Source: Solen grandis
Taxonomy: Eukaryota > Mollusca > Bivalvia > Adapedonta > Solenidae
Assembly (NCBI GenBank): GCA_021229015.1
Contig: CM037795.1
Location: 19,840,378 to 19,904,377 of the forward strand
Direction: 5' to 3'
DNA length: 64,000 bases
Shown: one piece after another, positions 20,580 through 31,800 of the stretch
Position numbering within the stretch: the first letter of the stretch is position 1
Layout of the letters: each line of letters opens with the position of its first letter
Position numbers and translations under genes: made by a program
The notes under the pieces: generated by a model
What the model was told of the DNA's origin: nothing
Seen by the model: only the letters and a program-made list of their open reading frames with translations
Databases searched by the model: none

Positions 20580-20920
20580 CCCGGATTCCGCCAACCACAC
20601 TTAGCGCTTAGTAATACTTAAATACTTGGGAGTGAATTTCATTATTCTTGTTTCTCTTATAAAAATACCCAGGGTCAGATTCCACCAACAATTCGTAGCG
20701 CTAAGTAAATTAGGTAAAAACGTACTCCATCATTCCTTTTTTTATGAAGAATTCAAGTTCATAACTCAGTTAACATAAATATCTGCCTTAATAACTAATA
20801 CTATTTGTTAAGAAATGAACTATATTGATATTTTTATTAGAGAAACACAAATTATGAAGCTCGTCCCTAAGTATTTAAGTATTACTTAGCGCTAAGTATT
20901 GTTGGTGGAATTCGAGCCAG
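20580..20920. mobile_element. MITE-like element with ~50-bp inverted ends
   Basis: The left end (about 20,583-20,636, including CTTAGCGCTTAGTAATACTT) and the right end (about 20,863-20,917, including AAGTATTACTTAGCGCTAAG) are imperfect inverted repeats. Related end sequences (TTGTTGGTGGAA and its complement) occur inside at 20,685 and beyond at 21,034-21,055, which suggests nested insertions of one family. No open frame is present, so it is non-autonomous. Confidence 0.6.
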
Positions 20921-21094
20921 ATACTAGATTTCTTAACAAATGGTGTTATTTTTATAATTTATGTCATCCCAGTCACATGAAACAATAATAGTAGAATAAG
21001 TATCTGCCTGAGTTACTGGTGTAAGTATTACTTGTAAGTATTGTTGGTGGAAATTCTAGCTAGTATAACTACAGTATTTCAGTCATTTGGTTTT

Positions 21095-21240
21095 CTTGAG
21101 ACAGATATAGTGCTGCACACGCCGTAGACATGTGGCATGATACAACACCAAGTCACATTATCATGACGCCGGGCCAACCAGTCCTGGAACTACCCTTATC
21201 AGCTGAGCGCCAAGCAAAGAGAGCTATACCAGTGCCATGT
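21095..21240 (-). repeat. Dispersed repeat (inverted copy)
   Basis: Matches, in reverse orientation, the copy at about 33,549-33,720. Shared words include ATAGTGC, CATGTGGCATGA, GGCCAACCAGT or its variants, and GCGCCAAG...AGAG(C)TATACCA. A third, more diverged copy lies at about 32,755-32,930. It is short and has no coding capacity, so it is SINE- or MITE-like; the class is undetermined. Confidence 0.6.
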
Positions 21241-21376
21241 TGTTGTTTTTTGGGTTTTTTGTGTGTGTGTGTTTTTTTACAACTTTGGAAGGACATAACA
21301 ATGAAAAAATATTTATTTTTAGATTTATTTCCCCCTTTTGGGGGTGAACAGATGTGAATGCTTTTTGACAGTTTTT

Positions 21377-21471
21377 GTGTCACCTGCTGTAAGCAGAGAT
21401 AACACATAGGGATCACTTTTCCGTCTTCTGTCTGTCCGTCTGTCTTTCCGTCACGCTTCAGCAGGTGACAC
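21377..21471. mobile_element. 95-bp element with perfect 13-bp inverted ends
   Basis: GTGTCACCTGCTG (21,377-21,389) and CAGCAGGTGACAC (21,459-21,471) are perfect inverted repeats. They flank a short segment with a CCGTC/TGTC microsatellite. CACCTGCTGTAAG also occurs at about 35,571, hinting at another copy of one end. Confidence 0.5.
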
Positions 21472-21539
21472 ATGTGTTCCAAAGAAACGTAAAGAAAAAC
21501 AACGCCGACGAGATTTTTTGTTACAATACTAAACATTAC

Positions 21540-22430
21540 ATGATTAACACTCTTTTATTATACATGAAATAATTAGGAATATTTGAGTTGGAAAATAATA
21601 ATGTTGAAATACTTTGCTAAATATTCATGTATTACTTGGCGTTTAGTAATGAAAGCTGGAAGTGGGACCAGTATTTTTAAAGCATGGAATGCAATCATAT
21701 TTAATCATTACCATTAGATTATTTTCAATTGTTAAAATTTTAAATGAAAAACAAATCTTAATATTGTAAATAATACATCAATGCTAGGACTGTGTTAACT
21801 TCAGAATGAATTTAAATGTAAATTTTTGAGACAGGACTACTTGTATGTAGCAACAGCTTGGGTTACTTAAGCTGTTACAAAACACAACCACTACGGTGAG
21901 CGTTACTCTTCATTGTACGTTTTTGAATATTACAAAACATTAATTAGTTTGAATATTTCGGAATACATACATTGACAACGCCAAGTACATCCATCGGTAA
22001 AACATTATTTTCACATAGACTAGCCAAAAGTCTGATTATTTAAAATTTTTTTATTTCACTGAAGTGACCCCAGCCTGGCTAGTCTATTGGTTTCCCTCAA
22101 TGAATTTTCGGAATTAGCATAAGAAGTTGAAGACTAGTTATATATAGTTGGCCATATAAATTTAAGTTTAATATACTTAATATTTTACATTTCCATAAAT
22201 ATTAATATTCATATTCAATTACCAGTCAGTTATACAATTTTAAAAGCTTGTAGTACTTGTAATAAAAAAGGGAAAAGGGTAGATACAAATCTGTAAAAAA
22301 ATATGCCTGTACATATAGCTATTATTTGGGGGAAAAAAAGAGAAAAATGTTGGTCCAAAATCAATATTGATGTTGATAAAAAACTTCATCTTGTTCTAGT
22401 CATAAATTGTTCATGAAAGTAAAATGTATA
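21540..22430. other. Intergenic DNA, no gene seen
   Basis: AT-rich sequence without recognisable coding or structural features. The lower part may include the 3' untranslated tail of the adjoining minus-strand LINE. Confidence 0.5.
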
Positions 22431-22439
22431 AAATTTTGG

Positions 22440-24535
22440 TCTTATAGTAAAAAGTTTAACAAGGGTCTTAAAGGTTTCCATCTGTTTTCAAATTCAGTTC
22501 TTCTGTTGTTATTACATGCGATATTACATTCAATATAATATTGTTGAGCAATATTTTTTATAAACTTTTCAACATTAGGTCTTTGATTTGTATCTTTTAT
22601 TTTAAAAATAAAGTATTTGCCTAAAATAATTACTGTATTTACAACAGATTTGAAATATTTGTTTCCAAACATGATATCATTAATTTTAAAAAAAATTAGA
22701 AATTTGTGGACAGTGAGTATTTAATAAATTCCACAATTCTTTCCAAAATCTTTTACAAAAGGACAGTTATAAAAAAAGATGAATCAATGTCTCAGGTTAT
22801 TAATGACAAATGGAACACATTTCACTTTCTTTTATCTCCATTTTTTTCAACAAATAATTCGTACCTAAAATTCTATGGTTGATTCTACTTTGAAACCATT
22901 GCAGAGAAGTATCTTTGCAACATTTAAAAGGAATATTAAAATTTTGTAAAATATCTGAAGAAATTGTATTTCCATCAATAGTTGTGACCCATTTATCCAC
23001 TGATGTGGGGCATATTTTTAAGGTTCAAATTATCATAAATATTTCTACTTTCCTTTTTATTTTTAAGAAGTATTGATAAAGGTAAGGGTAAAAATGGTTC
23101 ATCTAATTTGTATAATGGTGAATCAATTTTTAGTTTTTTAATATAGCTCTTAATAGAGTTAATAATACTGACATATTCTAAAAAATTAGTTACATGCCCA
23201 TGTTTATCAACAAAGTCATCAAAGGTTATAAAAGAACCATCTTTAGTAAGGAGATCATTAATTGTAAGTTTAAATTTCTTTCTAGAAATTTCTTTCAATA
23301 AAAGCTTTGTCTCCAACCTTTATATTTATGTTTAGTAAGATATATTCTTCTGCTAACTCTTTTGGGTTAGTTGATTTTAGTGATGAAGTAAAATTATAGT
23401 ATGATAAGTATACATCTTTCCAAAATGGATTGTCGATAAGTGCTATTTTTTTTGTATACTCTGAACCAAATTTTAATTTATTATCTAAAAAACTCATTTA
23501 ATGTTTGTTCAATATACAAGCATTTGCTATTGTTAAATATCATTTTTCTGTCCATGTTGTTTTAAGAGAAATTATAAATTTATCCAAATTAATTCATCCT
23601 TAATCCCCCATTACTATAATCTCTATATGTAACTTCTCTTCTTTCTTATCTGGTTTTTCCATCCCATAGAAATTGGAAAAATAGTGTTTGTAAGGGAAAT
23701 TTATAATATCTTTGTCTGGATTTGGTAATGCTAATATAAGATGGGTTTTAAATTTTTAAAGTGCAAGGGATTTAATGACTGTAATTTTGCTTATTTGGGG
23801 TAAGGATTCTATGTGACCATCTTATAAATAAGTCCTTAATTTCTTCAATTTTTCATCATTTTTTAATTTAGTTATTTGTAAAGATCAGTAGGGAAGTTTA
23901 CACCAAGAAGTGTAAATTCTGTATCCCAACATATATTTATATCAGGTACAGGGTTGTAAGAACTGTTTTAATGCTGCCAATCCAAATTGCTTTAGTTTTA
24001 TCCACATTAACACAAAGGCCGGAGATATCAGCATAAAATTTTAAAACTTTAGTTGCAGTTAGAAGTGTTTTTCTGTGCCATCAAGAATCGGGGACGTATG
24101 ATCACCCATATTGAGAGATTTTATATTCCACATTACCACATCTTATGCCTTTAATATCTTTATTATCTCTTATAAGTGATGCCAACACCTCTGCACATAA
24201 TATGAAAATATAAGGTGAAATGGGATCGCCTTGGCGACAGCCTCTGTGTAAATAGAACCATTCTGAACAATGCCCATTAACAATACAGAAGGATTCTATG
24301 TTGTAATAAAAAGTGTTTATCCATTTTTTAAACAAGGGAACCAAAATTAAAAAAGTTTAAAACCTTATTGATAAAATTCCAAGAAATGAGTCAAACGCTT
24401 TTTCAAAATAAATTTAAATAGTATCTTTCCCTGGGATATTAAATTTTTCTGCATAGAACATTATATCATATATTAAACTTTAAATTTTCCCTATGTATCT
24501 GTTTGGTACAAAACCAGTCTGGTCAAGACCTTATT
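22440..24535 (-). pseudogene. Decayed non-LTR retrotransposon (LINE) ORF2
   Basis: Reading down from about 24,535 on the minus strand, broken pieces of a reverse transcriptase appear in order. They are TGFVPNRYIG (about 24,500), then GCRQGDPISPYIFILCAEVL (24,102-24,344). The catalytic YADD box follows, altered to QYGDH, with ILDGTEK, SGLCVNVDKTKAIWIG-like residues in a shifted frame, and C-terminal pieces (23,497 to 22,442) with NHRILGTNYLLKKM. Frameshifts, stops and the altered catalytic box make it non-functional. The 5' part (endonuclease, ORF1) is absent, the usual 5' truncation of LINEs. Clade is probably L1/Tx1-like, but I am not certain. Confidence 0.8.
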
Positions 24536-24563
24536 GTACTTTATAGATGTTATATTGTGTTGA

Positions 24564-24833
24564 TTAGGGATGTAATCGATTATTAAGATATCGAAATATC
24601 AACGAATGCCATTTTAAATTTTAAGTAGATTCCGTTCTGAAATATCGAATACCAAAAATTTTTTTACCAGCCAAATTACTTACTGCCAAATTTAATCAGA
24701 AAATTGAGTTCATGGAAATAAACATCTTCTCCCTAGATGGCAGGTGAATAGATATATTATAGTTTCAATACATTGTTGATTCCTATATTTCGATATATCG
24801 ATATGAATTTATTTTAATCTTTGACATCCCTAA
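24564..24833. mobile_element. MITE-like element, possibly hAT-derived
   Basis: The ends TTAGGGATGT (24,564-24,573) and ACATCCCTAA (24,824-24,833) are inverted repeats. Subterminal ATCGAT/ATATCGAAATAT words also appear inverted at both ends. Size (about 270 bp) and the TAGGGATGTAATCGATT-type end resemble hAT MITEs. It abuts the 5' end of the LINE remnant. Confidence 0.55.
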
Positions 24834-24981
24834 ATGGTAATTCAGAATTGTTTTTGTGAGCATTATGTATGTTATGTACATATTAGAAAAATTTAAAAAA
24901 TTAAAAAAAAAAAAGTTTAATATACTTTTTTTTTTAGTCAAGTTACTAGTATCACCATTATTTTCTGCGGGTTTTATGATA

Positions 24982-25081
24982 NNNNNNNNNNNNNNNNNNN
25001 NNNNNNNNNNNNNNNNNNNNNNNNNNNNNNNNNNNNNNNNNNNNNNNNNNNNNNNNNNNNNNNNNNNNNNNNNNNNNNNNN
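24982..25081. other. Assembly gap (100 N)
   Basis: Exactly 100 N, the conventional size for a gap of unknown length. The right edge falls in a high-copy tandem-monomer repeat, which probably caused the break. Confidence 0.95.
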
Positions 25082-25092
25082 ATATTTTTGGA

Positions 25093-25295
25093 AAAAAAAA
25101 AAATTTCTTCTCAAAAACCACAAGGTCTGGAGTTTAGAATTTGGTATGTAACATGGGCTAATAGACCTCTACCCAGTTTGTTCAAATCATGACCCTGGGG
25201 TCAAAATTGGCTCTGCCCCAGGGGTCACTTGATTTTACATAGCCTAATGATATCAGGTGAGCGATCCAGGGCCATCATGGCCCTCTTGTTTGTCT
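25093..25295 (+). repeat. Fragment of CTCAGGTGAGCG repeat family
   Basis: Contains the monomer words AAAACCACAAGG, CAAATCATGACCCTGGGGTC and CAGGGGTCACTTGATTTTAC, and ends in AGGTGAGCGATCCAGGGCCA. The same order occurs at 38,160-38,420 and 38,770-40,050. No coding capacity. Confidence 0.75.
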
Positions 25296-25530
25296 GTAAC
25301 TTGCACAATGGGCAATATTTTTTCTTATTCATTAGCTCATTGTTTTTCTATTTTTCACAATATGTCTTTTTGACTCTTAGCTTAATATTCTTTACAACAG
25401 TTGTTTTCTTTTGTAAGTTATTGGACCTTAAGTCCCTTCCAAAGTTCATTTTAACGACTAATTTATCCATCGTAGTCAGAAACAGCAACCAAACACCATA
25501 TATTAACTAGCAAAAATCGATTTTAAAATT

Positions 25531-26077
25531 GTCCCAACCATAACGGTAGCTGTCTGCATTGCGTAAGTCTTAAAAAACAGAGTTTTAATAAAGAGAGTAA
25601 AATAAAATATCTTTTTCTGTTGCAGAATTAATGAATGTAACATAATCTAAGCTTTAAACAAGCATGTGGCTTGTAGTTTTGAGTTTGCAAATTGTCTTTC
25701 TGAATAAACATTAATTTTAAGAATTACAATAAAAAGGAACAATATTCAACATACCATTATTCTGACTGACCTGTGTCACTTAAACAACTATAAAACAACT
25801 AAATAAACGACTGATTTAATTTTAAAAGAATCGTTAAATGAATGTCAGAGGGGAGGAATTTAACCGTTATGGTTGGGACAGAACCGTTATGGTTGGGACA
25901 TTACGTTTTCTTCCTCTTAGGGCTTTCCCATAGATTGGCTGAAAGATCTCTTGAAATGCAAAAGTTCTGATAGGCATCAAGGAAAATAAAACAGGGCTTG
26001 TGAGAAGTGCAAAGCATAACTGTAAGGTAAAGGTTACCAATAAACATAAGGAGCGTGTTAACCGTTATGGTTGGGAC
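25531..26077. mobile_element. Element with inverted 17-bp ends, motif repeated inside
   Basis: GTCCCAACCATAACGGT at 25,531-25,547 is the exact inverse of ACCGTTATGGTTGGGAC at 25,863-25,879, 25,883-25,899 and 26,061-26,077. The outer pair would delimit a 547-bp non-autonomous element, with two extra direct copies of the end inside. No transposase is visible. Confidence 0.55.
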
Positions 26078-28224
26078 ATATTTTTTATAGTAGCAAATGA
26101 TACAACCAAGCAGTGTGACATGCAAACTAATCAAAGCAAATGATCAAAATTTGAAGCTACATCTTACCTGCACCATTTTCAGTCTTGTTTGATTAAGTAA
26201 ACCTATTATTTGCTTATTTCTGATTTACCTTTATATTGGTGACTTCAAAATTTAGATTTTGGAGACATCTTGACCTTTTTTTCAAATATGTCATCAATAT
26301 GTAACTTTTAACTATTGATAAAAATCAGTTGGTGATTTTACTAAATATATGGATACATATGATACATCCATGTTAAAACCCATCCAAAAAACAATTTATT
26401 TTTATTTATTCAAAAATTAAAAAAGGTAATGAAGTGCATGTCACACAAAAAACAGCGATTTTCAACTTCTTTGCATTTTTCAATCTGCTATAACTTTCGA
26501 ACCAAACATCCGATTAACCTGAAATTTTCACCACAATACCATCACAATCATATCTTTCAGAAAACATTAATTTCAAAGTTGCTTTATTATTTTCCTTGGT
26601 GATATTTATGTTTTATTCTTGGAGACACAAAAATGAACCCTTATTTGCACTTGGCCATATTTACATGTAGTCAATATATGTAGTCAATTGCATATTTACA
26701 GGATGAATGATCAAGCATTAAAAAAAAATGCAAATGTATACATGTACAAAGGAATTGTGTGTTATACCAAGAACATGACCAAAATTACATCTTAATACTT
26801 TAACCAAGCTCATGCATATAAATTACCAACATACAAAATTTATATCTGACAAAAGCTTTTGAATTGAGAAACAATCTACTATACCATGAATAATGGTGCA
26901 TTGTAAATATATATATGTATGTGTATATGTATACCTGTGTTGTAACCTTATTATATATTATAATATACTTCTGATATGCTTGTGTAAGTATAGAAAAGTC
27001 CATTATTATTTATTTATTATTATTTTTTTAAATTAAAATTTGACTGCTATATTTAATGCCCTTGTCAATATGAAAACACTATATCATTTGAAATATCAGA
27101 GTAAAACATACCTTGCCATTTCTGTCCTTTTCTCTCTATCCAGCTCATTTTCTTGTGTATCACTTACTACACGGATACACACACTGCTGTTACAAAAAAA
27201 TACCCAACAGTTGAACAGAATACTGTAAATTATAAAATATATCCACAAACTATCCTCATATTTTGTGATTGCAGACATTTATTCATCATAATTTTCAGTT
27301 TACCATGTGCTTATGGTCCTTGTAATTTTCACACGATGATAAAAATCAGTAAAGGTGCCAGTTTAATTGTCGGATACTTAATAACACATTGTTTTTCATT
27401 TGCATAATGTTTTGTAGAAATAACAGAGATGTCTATACCTGGATATATCTAAATTTAATGTAGCTTCATGGAATTATATAAAGTACTCACCTGTTCTATC
27501 CTGTATTTTTGTTTCTTTCTTTATTTTGGGACTCGCCCTTATGTTTCGTTTCGATAAGGGAGGTAACCACTGAGTTACTCGATTGTATCATGATCGATTT
27601 ATTTTGTTTAACTGTTTGTAGTATCATACTGCTAATGTTGTTTGATATGGTGTATTTTTCTTTCTGTTTGTAACTTCCTCTTATGTTTCATTTCGATAAG
27701 AGAAGTTATACGAAATATTACGACATTGTTTCGATACTGATATTTATATATATTTATATGATGTCTTATGTGATTTGCATGTTACATGATCTCTTACACT
27801 GCTTTCACTTTTCGTTTGTTCATCTCCGTCATGTTTTTTACAATTTATGTAATATGTTTTGCCGCATGGGTCGTACAACCTTCTGGCTTATGCTGAATAA
27901 AACTAAAATTTAAAATAACCATATGATTATTTCAGGGTTGAAGTATAAATTTAATGAGTGGAATTTTGTCTGCTGTGTAAAAAGAAGGAAGAAATGAAGA
28001 GAGAGGGAGAGAATATGTGGGTCTTCCCGTGACACTGGATCATAGATGAAAATATCTAAACAACATGCATAGATTAACTTCATCTTTAATATAAGAATCT
28101 TCCTGAAAAATTTGATTTACTTTATTAATGAGAGAGAGAGAGATATCTATCAACAGTGAGATGGTGTTCCCTCATATCACAGTACTAACAACATGAATGG
28201 GAATAAAATATCAGTGAATTCTTA
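26078..28224. other. Intergenic/upstream DNA of RFC2
   Basis: AT-rich with short microsatellites (TATATG around 26,905-26,930; GA at 28,130-28,145). Two imperfect copies of a hairpin word (CCCTTATGTTTCGTTTCGAT and CTCTTATGTTTCATTTCGAT) lie at 27,536 and 27,680. The first RFC2 exon might be here, but I could not identify it. Confidence 0.4.
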
Positions 28225-28435
28225 TCTGAAATTTATTTCTGTATGTCGCTGATATTCCACTTTTGTACCATAATGTGAAAACAGTTTATTTCTTTCAGCC
28301 TTTTTAATAACGTTTTAAAACATGTTATTGTTCGCCATGTTTGTCCTACATAAAAAATCCCATGATTCCCTGGTGTCTCGTTTTTTCTTAAAAAAAGGAC
28401 TCCTGGCTCCGCTTACAGATGTGTGAGGATAAAAT
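28225..28435 (+). repeat. Dispersed repeat, copy A
   Basis: About 200 bp is closely shared, in the same orientation, with 62,938-63,140. Shared words include TTTATTTCTGTATGTC, TTTGTACCATAATGTGAAAA, TTCAGCCTTT and CTGGCTCC. Non-coding. Confidence 0.75.
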
Positions 28436-28499
28436 GAATAAATTAAGAAAAAATAAAATTTGAGAGTAAAAGAGTGCAAGTAGTTGTTAGCTCTAAAAC

Positions 28500-28745
28500 T
28501 AATAAAATTAAGAGCTTTGTGTTTTCTAAGGGGAGATGAAACTGTTCATCTACCAGCATGAGGAGCTGAGACTCACAGGAACGTTTTACTCTGAAGCTGT
28601 GTTGGAGCTCATAGAACATGCTATTTTTGGTAAGATGTTCTGAGATGGAGGATGCAACAATGTGTTCATACAACAGTGTGTTCTGTCTGATGCAATCTCT
28701 GATGAATGATAAGTTTTTACTTTGTTTCGGTTTAACTTTTATGAA
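28500..28745 (-). pseudogene. Short reverse transcriptase fragment
   Basis: The minus-strand frame reads LYEHIVASSISEHLTKNSMF and then FYELQHSFRVKRSCESQLL. This resembles the region before the palm motif in CR1/jockey-type LINE reverse transcriptases, where a phrase of the type QHGFR(K)KRSCESQL is common. Only some 80 residues are left, immediately upstream of an RFC2 exon, so it is a dead insertion. Confidence 0.65.
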
Positions 28746-28828
28746 TGACAATTCAAATTGATTTGAACATTTCAGAATTTTCTATAATTAATTAATTTGA
28801 TCATACTATTTTCATTTATGGTTACCAG

Positions 28829-31800
28829 GGTAGAGAAATATCGACCTGTTAAACTGTCAGATATTGTGGGCAATGAGCAGACGATCTCCAGGTTGGAAGT
28901 GTTCGCAAGAGAAGGAAACGTACCAAATGTTATTATTGCAGTAAGTATTCACAGATGACTGTTATAATAGCATTATACACAATACATCTTTTTGTAAATC
29001 CTTATCAAACAATACATGGAAAAGTCAGGGTGGGGGCACAATTATCTTGTATAAAAAAGAAAGTAACAATGTTCTCTTATTGGTATTATGGATTCAGGAG
29101 GAAACTGGCTATGATCTTATAAATTCAGTGTTCACTACAAAATCTTAAATGCATTTATGAACATAACCAGTTGCAAGATTTTCAGTGTTTTGAAACTTCC
29201 CTTACTTCCTGTATCTAAACCGTATTTATCAACAGGGACCTCCAGGTACTGGCAAAACCACCAGCATTTTGTGTTTGGCTCGTGCTATGCTTGGAGCTGC
29301 TTATAAAGATGGGGTACTGGAACTTAATGCTTCAAATGACAGGTTGGTTTGACAAACTTAACTTATCCAAGTCTGTTTTATTCTTCGCCACTGAATAGTG
29401 AATTTGTAAATTTGACACCTTTTAAAATTTGAAATTGTCATCTTAATAGATGAAAAGAATGAAAATATACCGGTAAAACACACAAAAAAAGAATCAGTTA
29501 CAGGCTTTGGGTTATGAATTATGAGCAATTAAATAATTCAATATTTATTGGTAGTAGCTTCAAATGCTGCTAAATGTTACATGTAGTGGGGTTTAAAATC
29601 TTTACAGTTGATTGGGGGAGGGGGGCATTAATTGTTATGCTACCCAAAAGGTGAGCCAGATCAATTGGGGGAAAAGTATTCAAAGTGACATATACAATAA
29701 TCATAAAAACTGCAGAAAGTCTAATATTGTGAACGTAATGTACTACAGATGTCTAGAGTGGGGAAATTGGAATTCTGTTTCAGGGGTATAGATGTAGTTC
29801 GGAACAAAATCAAGATGTTTGCTCAACAGAAAGTCACAGTACCACCAGGAAGACATAAAATAATTATTCTGGATGAGGCAGATAGGTAACTCTCTCTCTC
29901 TCTCTCTCTCTCTTTTCTTCAGGCCTCAGTATTTTAAAAGTTTATTGATTGAAGAAATTTTGATATTATATTACTCTGATATATCCTCTTGCATGCACTT
30001 GATAATGTTATTTTTTCTTTTGACATAAATAATTTTTATATTTAAAAATTGTATGCATTTACATGTGTGTATCTAAATATCCACATTTATAGATGCAAGT
30101 GTTTATAAAAGTACTTGCATGTCTGACTGGTTCCCGGTATTTCAGCATGACAGATGGTGCCCAACAGGCTCTAAGAAGAACTATGGAGATTTACTCAAAG
30201 ACAACCAGATTTGCGCTGGCCTGCAATGCTTCAGATAAAATCATAGGTACCTTTAACTTTGTTTCATCCTTTAGTGTATAATATACATTGAAAACAAGTA
30301 GAGATGTTTTTGCTATTTTTGTGTGCGTGTGTTAAATGAGATTTTCTGGGGTAATTTTCTATATCGTCGGAGGTCCTAACTGTGCCCCTGTCCTAACTCC
30401 GCCACCTTCCTTTTTTATATTGTAGTCTCGCTAGATTTTGTTACACGCGTATGCGACTGTGAGATTTTTTTTACTATGTTTCTGTAAATAAACTCAGATG
30501 ATTTTTGTACGAAATTTTGATTCAAACTGATAAATATTACAAATTTTATCTCGCACCACTCTTTTTATGTGTTTTTTCTTAATACAAAATGATTTCCTCG
30601 CAGAATGGTCCTTTTTCACTCAATTTTTTAAAATAAAAGTATCTCGGAAATTCCATCTGCTGTGTTTACATATTTATAAATGGAAGTCATATGGTACACT
30701 TCGCAACTGCTATGACGTCACCTAGGGGGCGGAGTTAGGACCACACAAAATGATGGCATAATATTTGACTCATAATGCATTAATGTTATTTTCAAGTCAA
30801 TAATTGTGTATAAAAGAATTTTTTGGGGGGGTATCCATGTGAATTTGATAGAATTAATTGGTACGTCAACAGTTTTTATTCTATGTATTTATGTTGCATT
30901 TCCTAATTAAATCTTAGAGGGGCGCAGTTTGGGCACTCGAGGATATACATGTACAATTTTTTCTTCCCTTTCTTGATATATCTTCATATAAATGAAAGAC
31001 CAGTCATTAACAAACTCTTTTTACATTAAATTTTGAAGGTCTGTATAAATCAGTGTTCATTATACCCCTGCTGCACTTTGTGATTTAAATTTTAACTTTA
31101 GTATCAAAAGTCCAAATAATAAAATTCATTTGAAAATTGATGCTTAAATTTACATGGAGCCATATTTTGGATCAATGTGATCAAGGGAGGTATTGTGGAA
31201 CATCGGTCATTGTTAACAAAATGGGATGGGCGATTAGCATTGATTGCAACTTTGGAATTTTTTTTAACAGACAGAATGATGTTTCTGTGACAGGTTTAGT
31301 TGACACACTTTTCACACTAAATATAAAATAATTTGTTGTTCATAAGCAATAGTATATAATAATTTATTAGATTGAGGAAAAAAAATAAAAAAATTTTTTT
31401 CACAGAACCTATTCAGTCCCGATGTGCAGTATTGAGGTATGCCAAGCTAACAGACGCACAGGTACTGAAGCGCCTTCTGGAAGTGTGTGAGGCAGAGAAA
31501 GTCAGCTACACAGATGATGGGATTGAGGCAATAGTCTTCACTGCTCAGGGCGACATGAGACAGGTGGGTTTAGGGTCAATGGCTTGTATCTTAATGATGC
31601 CAGTCTTGTCAAAATGTTTATTCAGTATTCAGAATTTTAGAGTTTCCAATTTCGAGAGTTTTATTCTATTTGAAGTTTTCAAGGAGAAAAATGGGACTTT
31701 AACCCTTTCCCTCATAGAGGAAACCATGAAAAGACCTATGCGAACAACATAAAACCAGATCAGCCTGCGAGTAACTCGCAGGCTGATCAGGTTTTATGCT

